Below, one piece after another: positions 1-10,451 of a stretch of DNA of 64,000 bases. Every line of letters begins with the position of its first letter. Position 1 is the stretch's first letter. The translations under genes were made by a program, and so were the position numbers. Below the pieces are notes generated by a model. That model was given only the letters and a program-made list of their open reading frames with translations. It was not told the origin of the DNA and searched no databases. Source of the stretch: Daphnia pulex (taxonomy: Eukaryota > Arthropoda > Branchiopoda > Diplostraca > Daphniidae); assembly GCF_021134715.1 (NCBI RefSeq), contig NC_060025.1, forward strand, positions 1,302,001 through 1,366,000. Reading direction: 5' to 3'.

Positions 1-424
1 TCAGTTCCCGGGTTTTTTTTACGGAAAACTAATACAGAAATATCACACGCCTTCCAGCTCAGACAGCGTCTGTGCATACTGCGTTGCCACGTGTTTTTCA
101 TGCTTTGCAAAATATATTTCTGATTTTCAATAGACACAAATTCTAAAAATTTTAAATAAACAGTAACCTTTTTGAAATTAAATAAACAAATTCAAATTTT
201 TTTTCGTAAAAAAATTTGTGTATTTTGTTTTGTTTTGTACATTGCGACACCGTTCTTTCAACTGTCATACGCAATTCGATCGAAATCGACTGACTGACAC
301 AGGAGTGACAGGACACAGCACCCCATCCCTATGTTTACCATTTAAGTACTATGGCAGTTGTGACAAATAGTTGAATTGCCGCCCATTACTCATTTGGATA
401 ATTTCACTTCCTGTAATAGTGAAA
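1..424. other. Upstream region of TMEM179
   Basis: AT-rich sequence before the first recognised start codon. It should hold the promoter and 5' UTR of TMEM179. No exon of another gene, repeat or RNA gene was recognised; the left end is cut by the window. Confidence 0.5.
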
Positions 425-1487
425 ATGAATGTTTTACTGGTCATTCAAATTACTGTTTACATCTTAGCACTAGTCTTAGCCTTGTGTATATCCGTTCCCG
501 TTATTATTCATCAAAAGGACTTCAAGTACGTTTGGATTACACACACAGATAATTTGTGATTTTTCTGAAAACATTTTGTTTTTCTTTTAATCAGGGGTCA
601 TTGTTTGCTGTTTTCCAGAGGAACTTGGAGGGAAACTGATGGTTGAACTTAAATAATGTAATTAGCGAAAAATTCAAAACTATAATGATTTTTGTTTTGA
701 ATTGAATTGCAGGCCAGTTTGTGATCACATGGGCTCCTAATGCTTACTGTGTGTTTGTTATAATATCTGGAGTGATCTCACTTACAGCTTGTTGTATTCA
801 AATTCACAGACTTGGCCATTTCCTTTATAGAGGGCTTGACAGGTTAGTCTTTTAAAATATGGTCATCATACTTGCAATAAAATACCTCTTTATTATTTAC
901 AGCTCTTTCTTGTCAGCATTTGTTGATGCTGTTGGCAGTGCCTTTCTCTGTTTTCTTTCTTTAGCATCTGCCATGATTATCACTCTTGGATTTGGCACTT
1001 GGTGCGGAGACATAACCCAACGATTTGAAGAGTAAAGAGTTTGTCTCATAATAACAATAAATATCAACCACATACTTTTATAAAATCACAGATGCAGTTA
1101 TGCTGAAGATGAAAATATCGACCAAGTGGATAATATCAACACCTCTGGATTTTACTTGTTGTTGGGAACTGCACAGGTTTTTTTTCCTTTAATTTTCATT
1201 AAAGAGATGAATAATAATAATCAGTTGATTTTATAGTTTGGAGCTTGGGCCTCCTGGGCATGTTGGGTGGGATTGGCTGTCTGTGCAGTTCTTAAGTTAT
1301 GTCGTTATCACCAACGAGAAAATATTCGAGTCAGCATGGCAAAAGAGCGGTATGTCAATTAATTTTAATCGTGTTCGGAAATTTTTTTATAAAAGAGATG
1401 TTTTTGTTGTTGTTTTCTTTTAGGAGACGTTTGTTGACAGATGGACTTCCACCGCGAAGCTCTAGCGACGAAGCGATGCTCGGTTAA
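425..1487 (+). CDS. TMEM179: TMEM179-like four-pass membrane protein
   Basis: Seven exons: 425-525, 595-641, 713-842, 903-1031, 1092-1176, 1237-1349 and 1424-1487, giving 222 residues. Four hydrophobic segments are visible, near residues 3-25, 57-80, 98-125 and 158-187. The GHCLLF stretch after the first segment, the TWxxxxGQF motif and the C-terminal RRLLTDGLPPRSSSDEAM tail are typical of the TMEM179 family. It is expected in a cell membrane; the family has no settled biochemical function. The start was chosen at the ATG giving a short cytoplasmic N-terminus directly before the first membrane segment. The donor of exon 2 (GTTGAA) is weak, but the alternative downstream GT would bring an in-frame stop. 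An AATAAA signal lies at 1564-1569, 77 bases past the stop. Confidence 0.85.
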
Positions 1488-2079
1488 AAAGTTTATAATT
1501 TGTACATTGTCCGTTTCCTTCGCAAAGCTATGTATTGGCTTATGAATCTTCTTTTTACCTCTCAATAAATGTATCAGAATATATCCCCTTGCAACGTAAA
1601 ACGTAATTAATAATAATACGTGTTGTTATATCATATGCACCGGCTGCACCGCCGATTGTAGAAAAAGCGAAATAAATCACATTAACATCACTTTTTTTTT
1701 CGTAATAATACCTTTGATTCTTTCCCTCTACAAATGATGTCCGCCCAACCAACAGTTCATTATGACTTAATTTTTTCCTGATCACGTGAAGCTTGATATA
1801 TCGTGAACGAAATAATTATTTTTTATTTTTCCGTGAAAAGCGACGTGAAAGTCATACCGAAATCGATTATAATCTTCTATATCGATAGTGGATGGTATCG
1901 ATTATAACTGCTTAGGTTAAGCAACTTTTAACACAAGGAGGCGTAGAGGAGTTTGCTGTTCGTCATATTCAGAGAAAAAAGGGGCTGCTGTCCGTCGTTA
2001 ATTCAGTCTCGTTCACTATTACATCTCCGCGCAAAATTTCATTTTGATCGAGTACATTAAGTGATCATATACGTCCAAA
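1488..2079. other. 3' end of TMEM179 and Rab1 promoter/5' UTR
   Basis: The first part is the TMEM179 3' UTR with a poly(A) signal. The second half is the promoter and leader of Rab1 and contains the DRE-type motif listed separately. No other gene was seen. Confidence 0.6.
1880..1887 (+). promoter_or_regulatory. DRE-type core promoter motif TATCGATA
   Basis: A perfect palindromic TATCGATA, followed at 1896-1903 by a near copy (TATCGATT). In Drosophila this is the DREF-bound element of housekeeping promoters. It lies about 190 bases before the Rab1 ATG, which suits a constitutively expressed trafficking gene. Use in this organism is inferred. Confidence 0.5.
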
Positions 2080-3292
2080 ATGAACCCCGAATAGTAAGTA
2101 CATCGTTACAAGTGCCAAACCCTTTTCGTCGTTCAGATCAACGTTCGAACGATTCAGTATGATGACGTATAGCTTTTTGGGGGCTTTCGTAAGTGCTAAT
2201 CCCATGCAAATTCCAGCCATTTTAAACAACTTGCTGTTTGCTCTTGGTTATTTTTTTTTAATTCTTAAAATGTAATTTCTGTAAATTTTTATAGTCTACA
2301 TGTTTTCAAGGCTGATTTCACTGTTAAGGAAATGCCCCATACCACCCTACCAACAATGGCTTACAATAGTTGGGTGTCATCAGTGGTTTAACAGTATTAT
2401 TTTTCTTTTTTCTTTACAGTGATTATCTTTTCAAACTTCTCCTTATTGGTGATTCTGGTGTTGGCAAATCTTGCCTTTTGCTCCGATTCGCTGTAAGTCA
2501 GAAACTGGTGGTCATTTATTTTATTAATATTTGTTTTACTATTCAATGTTTCTCTTTTAATACAGGATGATACTTATTCAGAGAGTTATATCAGTACCAT
2601 CGGTGTTGATTTTGTAAGTTTATTAACTCATACCAGTCAGACTCAGTCCATAATGTTAATTTGATTTGCAATATGCAGAAAATTCGGACAATAGATTTGG
2701 ATGGAAAGACAATCAAACTACAGATCGTAAGTGACACATTCATAGCATTGGTCCTTTTCAAATGTAACTAAAATATTCTTGACTACAGTGGGACACTGCT
2801 GGCCAAGAACGATTCAGGACAATTACGTCGAGTTACTACCGAGGTGCCCATGGTATCATTGTCGTCTACGACTGTACTGACCAAGAGTCGTTCAACAATG
2901 TGAAACAGTGGCTCCAGGAAATCGATCGCTATGCATGCGAAAACGTCAACAAGCTCTTGGTTGGTAACAAATGTGACCTGAGCACCAAAAAGGTCGTCGA
3001 TTACGCCGCAGCCAAAGTGAGATAACTTACAGTAGGAAGCTGGTTTAGATTTCATTTAAAACTTGACGTCGTTCTCTTGATTTTGTAAAAGGAATACGCG
3101 GAACAGTTAGGTATCCCTTTCCTAGAGACGTCGGCAAAGAATGCTACGAATGTTGAACAGGCCTTCATGACTATGGCGGCTGAAATCAAGAATCGAATGG
3201 GTCCTCCTTCCGCTCCTTCGGATGGTGTTGGCGGAATCAACATCAACTCTTCTTCAAGACCAGTGGAACAGTCGAAATCGGGATGTTGTTAA
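2080..3292 (+). CDS. Rab1: Rab1 small GTPase (ER-to-Golgi transport)
   Basis: Six exons: 2080-2093, 2420-2492, 2566-2613, 2679-2726, 2789-3016 and 3092-3292; 203 residues. The P-loop GDSGVGKS is at residues 15-22, the effector region is [16 protein letters not shown] starts at 62, NKCD is at 121-124 and ETSAK at 149-153. The C-terminal Cys-Cys (202-203) is the geranylgeranylation site. The effector and switch sequences identify it as Rab1 rather than Rab8 or Rab35. Rab1 recruits tethers for COPII vesicle traffic from ER to Golgi and acts in autophagosome formation. The first coding exon carries only MNPEY, as is usual in animal Rab1 genes. All guanine-binding residues are present, so the protein should be active. 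Confidence 0.97.
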
Positions 3293-4124
3293 TGGATTAA
3301 GAAAAAAGGAAAAAAAATTCAAGAGATCCAACGTTTAATAACAACAAAATTCGCAACCTCCCCTTTTCTCCCTATTTCCCGTTTCTTGGCCTCCAACCAA
3401 AGTCTAAAAGTTAAACAAAAAAAAAAATTTACCAATTTTCTTTCTTTTTTCCTATCTCTCTCAAGCTGCATTGATCGATTTGTTACCCCAACCGTATCTA
3501 TTCTTGCACCCACGAGAGAATAAGAAAAAAAAAAAAAACAATCTAAATAGTGTCGTGTTTGATCTAGGTCCGAAATATTTTTTTCCAGCTGGAAAGGGTT
3601 GATTTTTTTCTATCACTATTTTTAAAAAATGCCAACTCCTCCCTCCTTCTTCGTGTAAACAGCTTGTACGCGCCTGTTTGTCGCTGTTATTTTGGGGAAA
3701 TATTGGATTAATTAAAAAGAAAACACTAAATTAAGCAAGAATCGATTGTAAAGAGAAGTTTCAGTTTCGGTGAAAGAAAGATTTTCTTTTTCTTTTTTTG
3801 CTCGTCATTCCATTTAGATCCATTTTCGTATCAATTTGCGATTATTATACACAATGAGTTGAATTGAAATTTTTTTTATTTTTGCAGTAAAATTGGCTTT
3901 TCAAATTAATATTCTCTCCAACGCAAAAGGAACCATGGGGGAAAAGTAAGTAAATTACAAAGCAGATAGGAAAGTGTACACATGTGTGCATCAACGGACA
4001 GTGCTGGAAGACTGGAACACGCACAATTGGCTCTTGATTCTATCTTGTAAAATAGTTAAAAAGCTTCACGAGGCACTTTGATCAATACTTCAATTTTTCC
4101 CGAAAAGGAATTTTAAGTGTTTGG
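3293..4124. other. Rab1 3' UTR converging on the OAF 3' end
   Basis: Non-coding sequence between two convergent genes, rich in A and T homopolymer runs. Most is probably Rab1 3' UTR. A minus-strand AATAAA at 3875-3880 could serve the OAF gene. No open frame here looks real. Confidence 0.5.
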
Positions 4125-5336
4125 TTAATAGTCATCCCACGGACAAAATAGAAAGTTCTTCACTGGAAATGAATAGTCGAGGCACTTTTTGCACGTTTTG
4201 ATGCCGCACCGATAGCTGAGGGCCTTACCGGTTTGCTGATCGTGCCCGCGACAAAATTTCAGTCCACAAGGATACCTATGTGATAATAGCAGGTGAATTA
4301 GGACTAAAAAGTTATTCTGTCGATTTCAAATAGCCAATTACCAAGGAACACAAAAATTTAACCGGCATTGGCAGGGCATTGAGCTCGAATTTGTGACGGC
4401 AATATCTTTGCAACGGCTAGCTGGCCGTACCATGTGCTGGGCAGCATCAAGGACCATAAAAGCTTCATTTGGATTTCCAATTGCTGCCCATAATCTTAAA
4501 TCAGTCTCCTTTTTTTGGAAATCCAAGAAATATGTAATAAAACTAATTAAAGAAAGAAGCATTTTTTTTTTTCAAATTGCAGTTACCTGGACATATATTG
4601 CTGTTGCATTTATACATAATTGTTGAATTTGGTTGGATATAATGTTAGATCTAGACACATCCAAAGTGTATTCAAATGTGGCATTCTCACGCCCATTATC
4701 CTCCTCTGGATACCTTACAGTATGTGGATTTTTCTACCATTGTGAATAATTGTTTATTAGTTACTTTGAGATTATAAGAAAGGTCTAAAGATGTGCTGTA
4801 ATACCTGGCGAAGTTTAGCAATGGCATCTGCAGCAATAAAATCTTGTTTAGACAATTTAGCAGCAAAGCAAACAGCCTGATAATATGGAGGCTGGAAACT
4901 CTTTAGAGGCAGCTAGATAATATTTTAAAAGATAAGAAATGTTTGTTAAAAGGGATTTTCCATTTTGATGAAAAGCAAACATACCTGTTCTTCTTCAGCC
5001 AGAATCAAGAGACGGTAGATTTGCACCTCTTTTCGAAAATCCAGCATCTGTGTAACTATTGTACCATCAGCTCTCTGGTACTCAAGTTGAACAACATCCT
5101 CGCTGACATTAGAAGCTAACACTTCCTGCAGCACATCTCCACCCTTTTACATAAAATGTACATTTATTATGGTAATAATAGGGATTTAAGAGTCAATTAT
5201 ACCAAGCTTTTATGGTCAAACAGCAGTTTACCTGATTTTTTATGTTGATGACAAGCTGGGGATTTGAGGAGCTGAAACAACTCAGTAGAAATATTAAACA
5301 AGCCAAATGGACGCCCCAAAACATAGGGCTACTCAT
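4125..5336 (-). CDS. oaf: Out at first (OAF) secreted protein
   Basis: Six exons on the minus strand: 5232-5336, 4985-5143, 4805-4912, 4587-4733, 4342-4508 and 4125-4275; 278 residues. A hydrophobic signal peptide (about residues 5-24) precedes the PQLVINIKNQGG motif that opens the mature OAF domain. Family landmarks follow: NVSEDVVQLEYQRADGT, LDFRKEVQ, DAIAKLRQKNP and NGRENATFEYTLDVSRSNIIS. The C-terminal cysteine-rich tail includes WYPCGLKFCRG and YRCGIKTCKKC. The protein should be secreted and disulfide-bonded; Drosophila oaf is a developmental gene whose molecular role is not settled. The acceptor of exon 5 was set at 4508 because it keeps phase, and is the least certain junction. Start: the only in-frame ATG before the signal peptide. 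Confidence 0.93.
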
Positions 5337-5795
5337 GTCGACTATTAAAATTGTTGGCATCAGGCGTCATACATCTTTGAAAAGAACTTCATTATTATTT
5401 TTGGTAAAAAGGGTAAAAAGACTGTATCAAAACAACTTTTGATGTTGATTTGTTTTGGAGAGACAGAGTATGCTATTACGAATTTACGACTTATAGGGCA
5501 CTAATTTGTGGAAACTGAATAGCGGAAACGGAAAGACGGTAAAGCGCGCATGCGGGGTTAAAGGGGGAAACAATAAAAAAAAACAAAAAAAAACATTTCA
5601 AGGTTAAAACAAAAATAGCCAAAGGGAAATTGACTAGAGATTGACAATAATTCCCGATATTATAGACCTGCGTATAAGACTTGATACGTTAAATTGTAAT
5701 TGCATTTTATTTTTGTAATTCCATAACAATAAACAGGCACAATTAATTGTTAAAATTGTTTGCATCTGATTGAAGCGAACTTCCTTACAGGATTT
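5337..5795. other. OAF upstream region and FBXO9 3' flank
   Basis: Non-coding sequence between two genes on the minus strand. It should hold the OAF promoter and the FBXO9 3' UTR. A minus-strand AATAAA lies at 5706-5711, about 85 bases beyond the FBXO9 stop. Nothing else was recognised. Confidence 0.5.
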
Positions 5796-7779
5796 TTAAA
5801 GTGGTTTCTCACTTTGGGCATTATAGGACCTCACACGGCTGAAGATCAAGGGCGGAAAACGGGTAGCGGTTATATCAAAATTGGCAGTCGTGGATTCCTT
5901 ATTTTGGTAAACAGTCTGAATACTGTAACGATTCCAATGAAGTGCGCAATGAAGTTTCTTCTTATTGATAGTCTTGATTTCCAATTCCTACATTCATCAA
6001 AGACGACAGTAGAGAAATAACGATTTAATTGCACCGCTCAATTATAAGGTGTCAGTTAACTTACCAGTTCGAAAATCTGCTCAATCATTGTGCTGCCGTT
6101 ATTATTTGCTTCGTCATTCCTTCTTCGGTTTCTGTTATCGATTCGTTCAGTTCGTTCTGGAATCCGTTTTCGTTTGAAGATACACGTAACAACGTTTCCA
6201 TGGAGCGTGTAGAAACCGCGGAAACAAGAAGGATCTTTTCTTTTTAGACGTTTACTGACTACCAAGCTAGGAATATCCGCAGTGGTGGACATTATAGCGG
6301 TTCGGTCAGGATAGAAGCGCAAATATCGAAAGTAGTTTACCAAATGCCACGGCTAAATAAAAAAAGAATGAAGAAAAATCACGGTAAGACATTTTCTTTC
6401 GGCAATATTTTACCTGATAATTGGTATCTTGAAAACTGTTCTCTCCTTGCCGCACATATGATGTTTTACTTATGTAACAGCCATGAAAATGAAGACGAGG
6501 ACGATAAATGAACATGTCTCTATAGTTGGTAAAACCAAGAGTTGTAGGACTGGCTGGGCTGTTCCAGACACTGGAGACACAAACAAACATTTTCGTCATT
6601 TCCAACAAGCAAAACTATCTATACGGAATAAAAGTATACCTAAGGCACGCGAGTTTCCAAATTTCGGTGTCTCGGGAACAGACGTAGAGACCACGGCTAA
6701 CCTGGAAACATGATCAAATAAGTGACGCTCCTGAAATTATAGCAAAACAATACTACTTACCAATGAAACTTGTTCTAATGACCGAAGATCCAAGTCAGAA
6801 GATACCACCTGAAGAAATTGAAATGTTAATTTTAGCGCTGCACATTTATGTAATGACCATTCATTTAAAAAATACCCATTTGAGAAGGTAAATAATAATT
6901 TCACGCGGTAAATCCGATATATGAGTACCCTAAAACAATTTTTTCTGTGAATGTTTGATACGCACAAGTCATTAAAAATGGTTTCAAACCTTTGGTTCAT
7001 CGTGTGGGGTACAAACTAGACCATCCTGTAGTAATAGCCGTTCAAGCTTAACTAGCAAATCAACCGGAAGTTCATCATCGTCTTCATCATCAGAATTGTT
7101 GTTATGAACTTCTTCCTTCAAGTCTTTGTGACTTTTTGGTTCCGAAGTAGTCTCGCTGCCTTCTGTCGCACCCAAGAAAATTTAAACAGTGACAAGAAAT
7201 TTTCAAATATAAAATTTGATTTTCTAACCTTTGTTCTTGGGATATGTGTATATTCTTTCTTCAATATCAGGGACCAACTGCATTGCTCGTTTGTAAAATT
7301 TTATAGCTTCCACAACTTCTCCAGACTTTTCATGTTTTACTCCACGTAGATATAAACTTTTTGCCTAGAGAATTTGGGTAATTGTTTAGTAACATAAATA
7401 AGCTAGATTGTGGATATGTTTAGAATGGTACATAGCTATACAAACCTCTTCTTCATCAACAGTTTCTTTACTCCCAGACTCGTGATCCTCATTTTTGGGT
7501 TTACTGCTGCTTGTCAGAGATTGCTGCACTGCAATGTTATGTTTAAAGTTTGGTCAACATTCACTAACAATGATAGAGCAAAGTGATAAATTTATACATC
7601 TGGCAGCAGAAATTTCAGTCTCCCATTGTCGCCGAAACGATTCTAGTAGTTCCTCGGTTGCTGGATCTTTCTCGGACTCCTGTTTGGCATGACAAAATGA
7701 AATCAAAAATATTTTGATTATATAATTGTAAATGTTTCTTATCCAATCAAGCTGTAGCAACCCTACCATTGGGAATGAA
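5796..7779 (-). CDS. FBXO9: F-box only protein 9 (SCF substrate receptor)
   Basis: Eleven exons on the minus strand: 7777-7779, 7598-7679, 7446-7528, 7229-7364, 6990-7162, 6876-6929, 6761-6808, 6640-6701, 6414-6570, 6065-6352 and 5796-5987; 425 residues (human FBXO9 is about 447). A TPR-like segment lies around residues 57-100 (AIKFYKRAMQLVPDIE). The F-box is at about 160-205 (HISDLPREIIIYLLKW, then SSDLDLRSLEQVSLVSRG). Conserved FBXO9 motifs follow: RPRLHFHGCYISKTSYVRQG, YFRYLRFYPD, and the C-terminus FSRVRSYNAQSEKPL. The F-box should bind Skp1 in a Cullin-1 ubiquitin ligase; vertebrate FBXO9 targets TTI1/TEL2 in growth-factor signalling. The start is inferred: the first coding exon appears to hold only the ATG, directly before a GTAGGG donor. 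Confidence 0.92.
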
Positions 7780-8355
7780 AAATAATAAACTCTCTCGGCT
7801 GGATATATGGTCAGTCCTACTTTCGGACGATACTTTTTTAACTGAACAGTAAGTCCACATATGCACAAATATACGAAATATTGGTGTAAAAGAAAATGGA
7901 AACAATCGAATTGATGTTGACCAAGTTAATACGTCAGTGGCTGCGCGACAAAAATAAAAATTTCGTCTGCTAGTAGCAGAAGCGGTGATGGAACACGCGG
8001 CCTATTCAAATTATGGCAAATTAAAGATTGCTTTGCAGACAAACCGAATGGTTCTAATATAAAATAAATCCATAAACTTACTCATGAATGCTGTATGTGG
8101 AATCACTATTATACTTGGTTTTCCTTCGGTAAAACTGACTCTAGGAAAGTAACTAGCGAACATGAAATTGTTAAGACAATTTGCAATCAACTGTGTTGTA
8201 TTTTGAATGTTCCTTTTCACGTTATTGAATAAACAAATGTTTGAATAAGGACTTGAACAGATAAAAAAAAAATTCTTGGTACAAAAAATTAAATTCTTCA
8301 TTCAACTTGATTTTGATTCAACTTCTTTGAGAGAAACAGATGAGCTAGATGCTCA
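7780..8355. other. FBXO9 upstream region and 3' flank of the MATH-BTB gene
   Basis: AT-rich sequence between two minus-strand genes, expected to hold the FBXO9 5' UTR and promoter. Short open frames here lack any family signature. Confidence 0.45.
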
Positions 8356-9408
8356 TTAAACAGCAGGGCGGAGGGCCATTTCTTGAATGTCGCACAACAA
8401 CTTCGGGTGATCTTTTTTCGCCTTTTTCCATCCATCAGTCGCCATAACGTCAACTGGATTAATACGAAAGAAATCGACGGCTTCATTCTTCAAATCATCC
8501 ACCAGTTGGTGTTCATTGCCGAGTAGAAGCAGCAAATCCATGCAATTGTCGGGAGTCATATGATGGAGCAAATGGACTTCACACTCGGTCTTCAGCTGGT
8601 CCAAGAAGTATTTGTCTGCGGCAAAGTAAAGTTGAGTTGCCATTTTCTCCATGGTCTTTGAAGATAAACGGGCAGTGTACACGAAACGAAGCAACTCGTG
8701 AAATACATCCGGATTGATGTCTTCAATTTCCACTTGATTGGACAGTTTCTCCTTGGTCGGATGTTCGAACATGGCAGCAAAGACTTTGCTTCTTGACGCC
8801 AAAATACTTTTGTGTGCTTGAAATTTTTGAGCACCGACGTTTAGAGTGACGTCAGCGTACTTGATGTTTTCGAACAAATATTCAAAGTGGTCAATCAGCT
8901 GATCACTGCAACTAATTGACTGGTCTTGGATTAGATTAGCTTTACCTGCGACAGGTTCTTTTTTCGCGTACGATTCAATCTCGCAGTGGAAGACGAGACT
9001 TCCGTTCAATTGCTGACACTCAGATTTTAGGATTGCATCTTTGAGAAAATTCAGATGGATGCTACAATAGCCATTCTTTTGAACACCGTATACTTGCTGG
9101 AGAACTTTCTGTCGTTTCCCGTTTAGGATTGATAATTTCATGCGAAAAGGGTCGACAGCCGTGACGCTCTTGAAGTTAGCGAATCCGGGAGTTGTAAGAA
9201 ATAGTTGTACAGTTAATGTTGTACCCGCATCAGACAGTACTAGCTTCCACAGACGATCAGGAGTTTCTCTAGCTGAAAATAACGTTGATTCCAGAGGTTC
9301 CATCCACGCCGCAACAGTTTCTAGACATGGCACTTGAACATTCCATTCTAAATCAAGTTTTGAAATTTGTAATTCAGAGAGACAGACATTGTCCGCTGAC
9401 GACTGCAT
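8356..9408 (-). CDS. Intronless MATH-BTB (SPOP-like) protein
   Basis: A single uninterrupted frame of 350 residues. Residues about 15-150 look like a MATH/TRAF-like substrate-binding domain (DPFRMKLSILNG, GYCSIHLNFLKDAIL, GSLVFHCEIESY). Residues about 188-295 are a clear BTB/POZ domain (YADVTLNVGAQKFQAHKSIL, SRSKVFAAMFEH, ELLRFVYTARL, AADKYFLDQLK). The rest resembles the short BACK-like tail of SPOP. Such proteins bridge substrates to Cullin-3 ubiquitin ligases. The MATH part is divergent from true SPOP, and lack of introns among intron-rich neighbours suggests origin by retroposition or expansion of an intronless subfamily; that is inference. No stop or frameshift is visible. The substrate cannot be predicted. 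Confidence 0.88.
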   Translation of the reverse strand: MQSSADNVCLSELQISKLDLEWNVQVPCLETVAAWMEPLESTLFSARETPDRLWKLVLSDAGTTLTVQLFLTTPGFANFKSVTAVDPFRMKLSILNGKRQKVLQQVYGVQKNGYCSIHLNFLKDAILKSECQQLNGSLVFHCEIESYAKKEPVAGKANLIQDQSISCSDQLIDHFEYLFENIKYADVTLNVGAQKFQAHKSILASRSKVFAAMFEHPTKEKLSNQVEIEDINPDVFHELLRFVYTARLSSKTMEKMATQLYFAADKYFLDQLKTECEVHLLHHMTPDNCMDLLLLLGNEHQLVDDLKNEAVDFFRINPVDVMATDGWKKAKKDHPKLLCDIQEMALRPAV

Positions 9409-10451
9409 GGCTCAGTACGTAGAAAAATGGCGACTGTTACAAACACGTGTTATTCTCAACAAAGATGAAATGCGAATGCCAGCTCTCACTTGAGTGTTGA
9501 GTCACTTCCCACTTCCCAGACCCCAGCATCAGCAAAATTGCAGACTGAAGGGTGAAGGGTAAGGGGCTGAAAACGAATAGAAAACGAAACTTGAAAGGGT
9601 GTGAGAAAGAGTGGGAGGGGATAGAATTTCATAGAGCCGAAGAGAACCCGAGGGAATAAAACTTTATGTTGCTAAGAGAAATTGTAATTTGACCAATTGA
9701 TTGCAACTAAATACCACCGACGAAAGGGATTAACTTTTCAACCATAAAGATTATGTTGTTAATCATTGAATATGGCGTCATCTTTCATAAACCCGTAAAA
9801 AAGCCTGAAAACTGAGAAAGCTGTGACTAACCACACACATATAACTTAAGTTTTCTTGACAAATAAAAACGTCCTCCTCTCTATTATGTTTGGTCTCGTT
9901 TATTTAATTTGACGAACTCTAGAGAAGAAATTGTGCGATGATTTGTTCAGTTTGTTCTGTTTCGTCTTCGAAAATGGATGTCGTTCAGATGTCGTTCCAC
10001 AAACGCATGCCGTTCGTCTGCTAGGAGAGTACTCGGTATGTTGTTTGATTTGACTTAATTATTTAATCATCTGAACTGATTAAAAATTAAGCTTTATATC
10101 GGTCGTGAATGAGTGTAACTTGACACAGTCTTACTTAAAGGGGTTGTAATCAATTTTAATAGCATAAATCACATTTCAACGGTAAACCCCGTTTCTTTGG
10201 AAATTGGAATTTAATAATTTGATTTAATAAGAAACCGTTATAAATAAATAACGCAGTAGTTTAGAATTACCTCGTATATTCATATTTCGATAGGCAATTC
10301 AAACTTCGTTCGTGCATCGGTATAATAAGTGTGAGCTTGTTTTAACCGACGCTCACCAGATGTCTCACTCAAGAGCTTGTTTGTTGACTTGCACTTGAGT
10401 TCTGTCAGCGGCTGCAGTCAAGAATTTAGCAGTCCCACAAGACAAGTCGAA
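9409..10451. other. Divergent intergenic region between MATH-BTB and HDAC6
   Basis: About 1 kb separating two divergently transcribed genes, so both promoters should lie here. It is AT-rich toward HDAC6. I found no further exon, RNA gene, repeat or confident TATA/Inr pair. Confidence 0.5.

Noticed and set aside
371-559. Open frame that would extend TMEM179 upstream of 425
   Set aside because: It starts with TTG, and the frame past 525 is intron; the ATG at 425 fits the family.
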